Source: Dreissena polymorpha
Lineage: Eukaryota; Mollusca; Bivalvia; Myida; Dreissenidae
DNA length: 64,000 nucleotides
Direction of reading: 5' to 3'
Assembly (NCBI RefSeq): GCF_020536995.1
Contig: NC_068358.1
Location: forward strand, 37,151,050 to 37,215,049
Shown: in pieces, positions 63,892-64,000 of the stretch
Layout of the letters: each line of letters opens with the position of its first letter
How positions within the stretch are numbered: the first letter of the stretch is position 1
Made by a program: the position numbers and the translations under genes
Notes under the pieces: model-generated
The model's input: only the letters and a program-made list of their open reading frames with translations
Told to the model about the DNA's origin: nothing
The model's database searches: none

Positions 63892-63978
63892 TCCTCTGTG
63901 AAAAGGGGGTTTAATGCATGTGCGCAAAGTGTCATATCACAGATTAGCCTGTGTAGTCCGCAGTTTTACAGAGCACGG
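63892..63978. mobile_element. Foldback MITE, family A copy 6 (large internal deletion)
   Basis: One arm is complete (TCCTCTGTGAAAAGGGGG, then AGATTAGCCTGTGTAGTCCG) and jumps directly to the opposite terminal bases GTTTTACAGAGCA. About 87 bp remain of about 250. Confidence 0.8.
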
Positions 63979-64000
63979 TTGTAAATTAAAATTATATTAT

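Noticed and set aside
63634-63927. 97-codon minus-strand frame as an upstream P450 exon
   Set aside because: Its start lies in a family A element and no P450 motif (ExxR, PERF) is found in any frame here.
1-64000. LTR retroelements, endogenous viruses or Polintons
   Set aside because: No long terminal direct repeats, capsid, protease, integrase or protein-primed polymerase signatures were noticed. The reverse-transcriptase sequences present are of LINE type.

Overview
The window looks like nuclear DNA of a bivalve mollusc. It is AT-rich and mostly non-coding, its genes have introns with ordinary GT-AG splice sites, and it is full of short inverted-repeat transposons. Two of these families (a 230-260 bp foldback whose arms carry AGATTAGCCTGTGCAG-like motifs, and a 225 bp hairpin element with ends like CCATTTATGCCTAG) are ones I associate with Dreissena (zebra/quagga mussels). 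The genus is a memory-based inference. The bivalve placement rests on the mix of repeats and gene families.

Only two host genes can be supported. The main one is an alpha-arrestin (ARRDC2/3/4/TXNIP-like) gene on the + strand. Its constant exons 2-7 lie at 51947-52093, 53804-54033, 54595-54777, 55756-55941, 57667-58057 and 59128-59243. They join in frame to any of four first coding exons: a divergent one at 24386-24497 and three mutually similar ones at 30370-30511, 38964-39105 and 46171-46312. All four end in the same splice phase and supply the first beta-strands of the arrestin N-domain. The three similar exons sit in old tandem duplications several kb long that also carry the upstream sequence, including a TATA-like box. 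A fifth, dead copy lies at 39732-39840. This layout suggests an alpha-arrestin with a set of alternative promoter/first-exon cassettes, each giving a different N-terminus. The second gene is a partial cytochrome P450 on the - strand (61251-62029), of which only the last two coding exons are visible. It includes the haem-binding loop.

The rest, left to right: 1-2176, the 3' part of an L1/Tx1-like LINE with a MITE in its 3' UTR; 2177-3965, a satellite of about 95 bp units; 3966-8700, featureless; 8780-8990, a minisatellite; 9777-12725, a nested composite of two repeat families with tandem TGACCT/AGGTCA-rich monomers; 13702-14236, a near-palindromic MITE; 15170-15790, a pseudogene of a bivalve Cys-rich/HEPN-like family; 16274-18660, a degenerate pogo-type transposon; 18661-24385, mostly unremarkable; 24386-59243, the arrestin gene with its giant first intron, which holds MITEs, a tRNA-promoter-bearing MITE, a LINE on the - strand (32480-34890) and a SINE; 59244-64000, the P450 3' end plus MITEs. 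I found no LTR retrovirus, Polinton, CRISPR array, rRNA gene or convincing functional tRNA.
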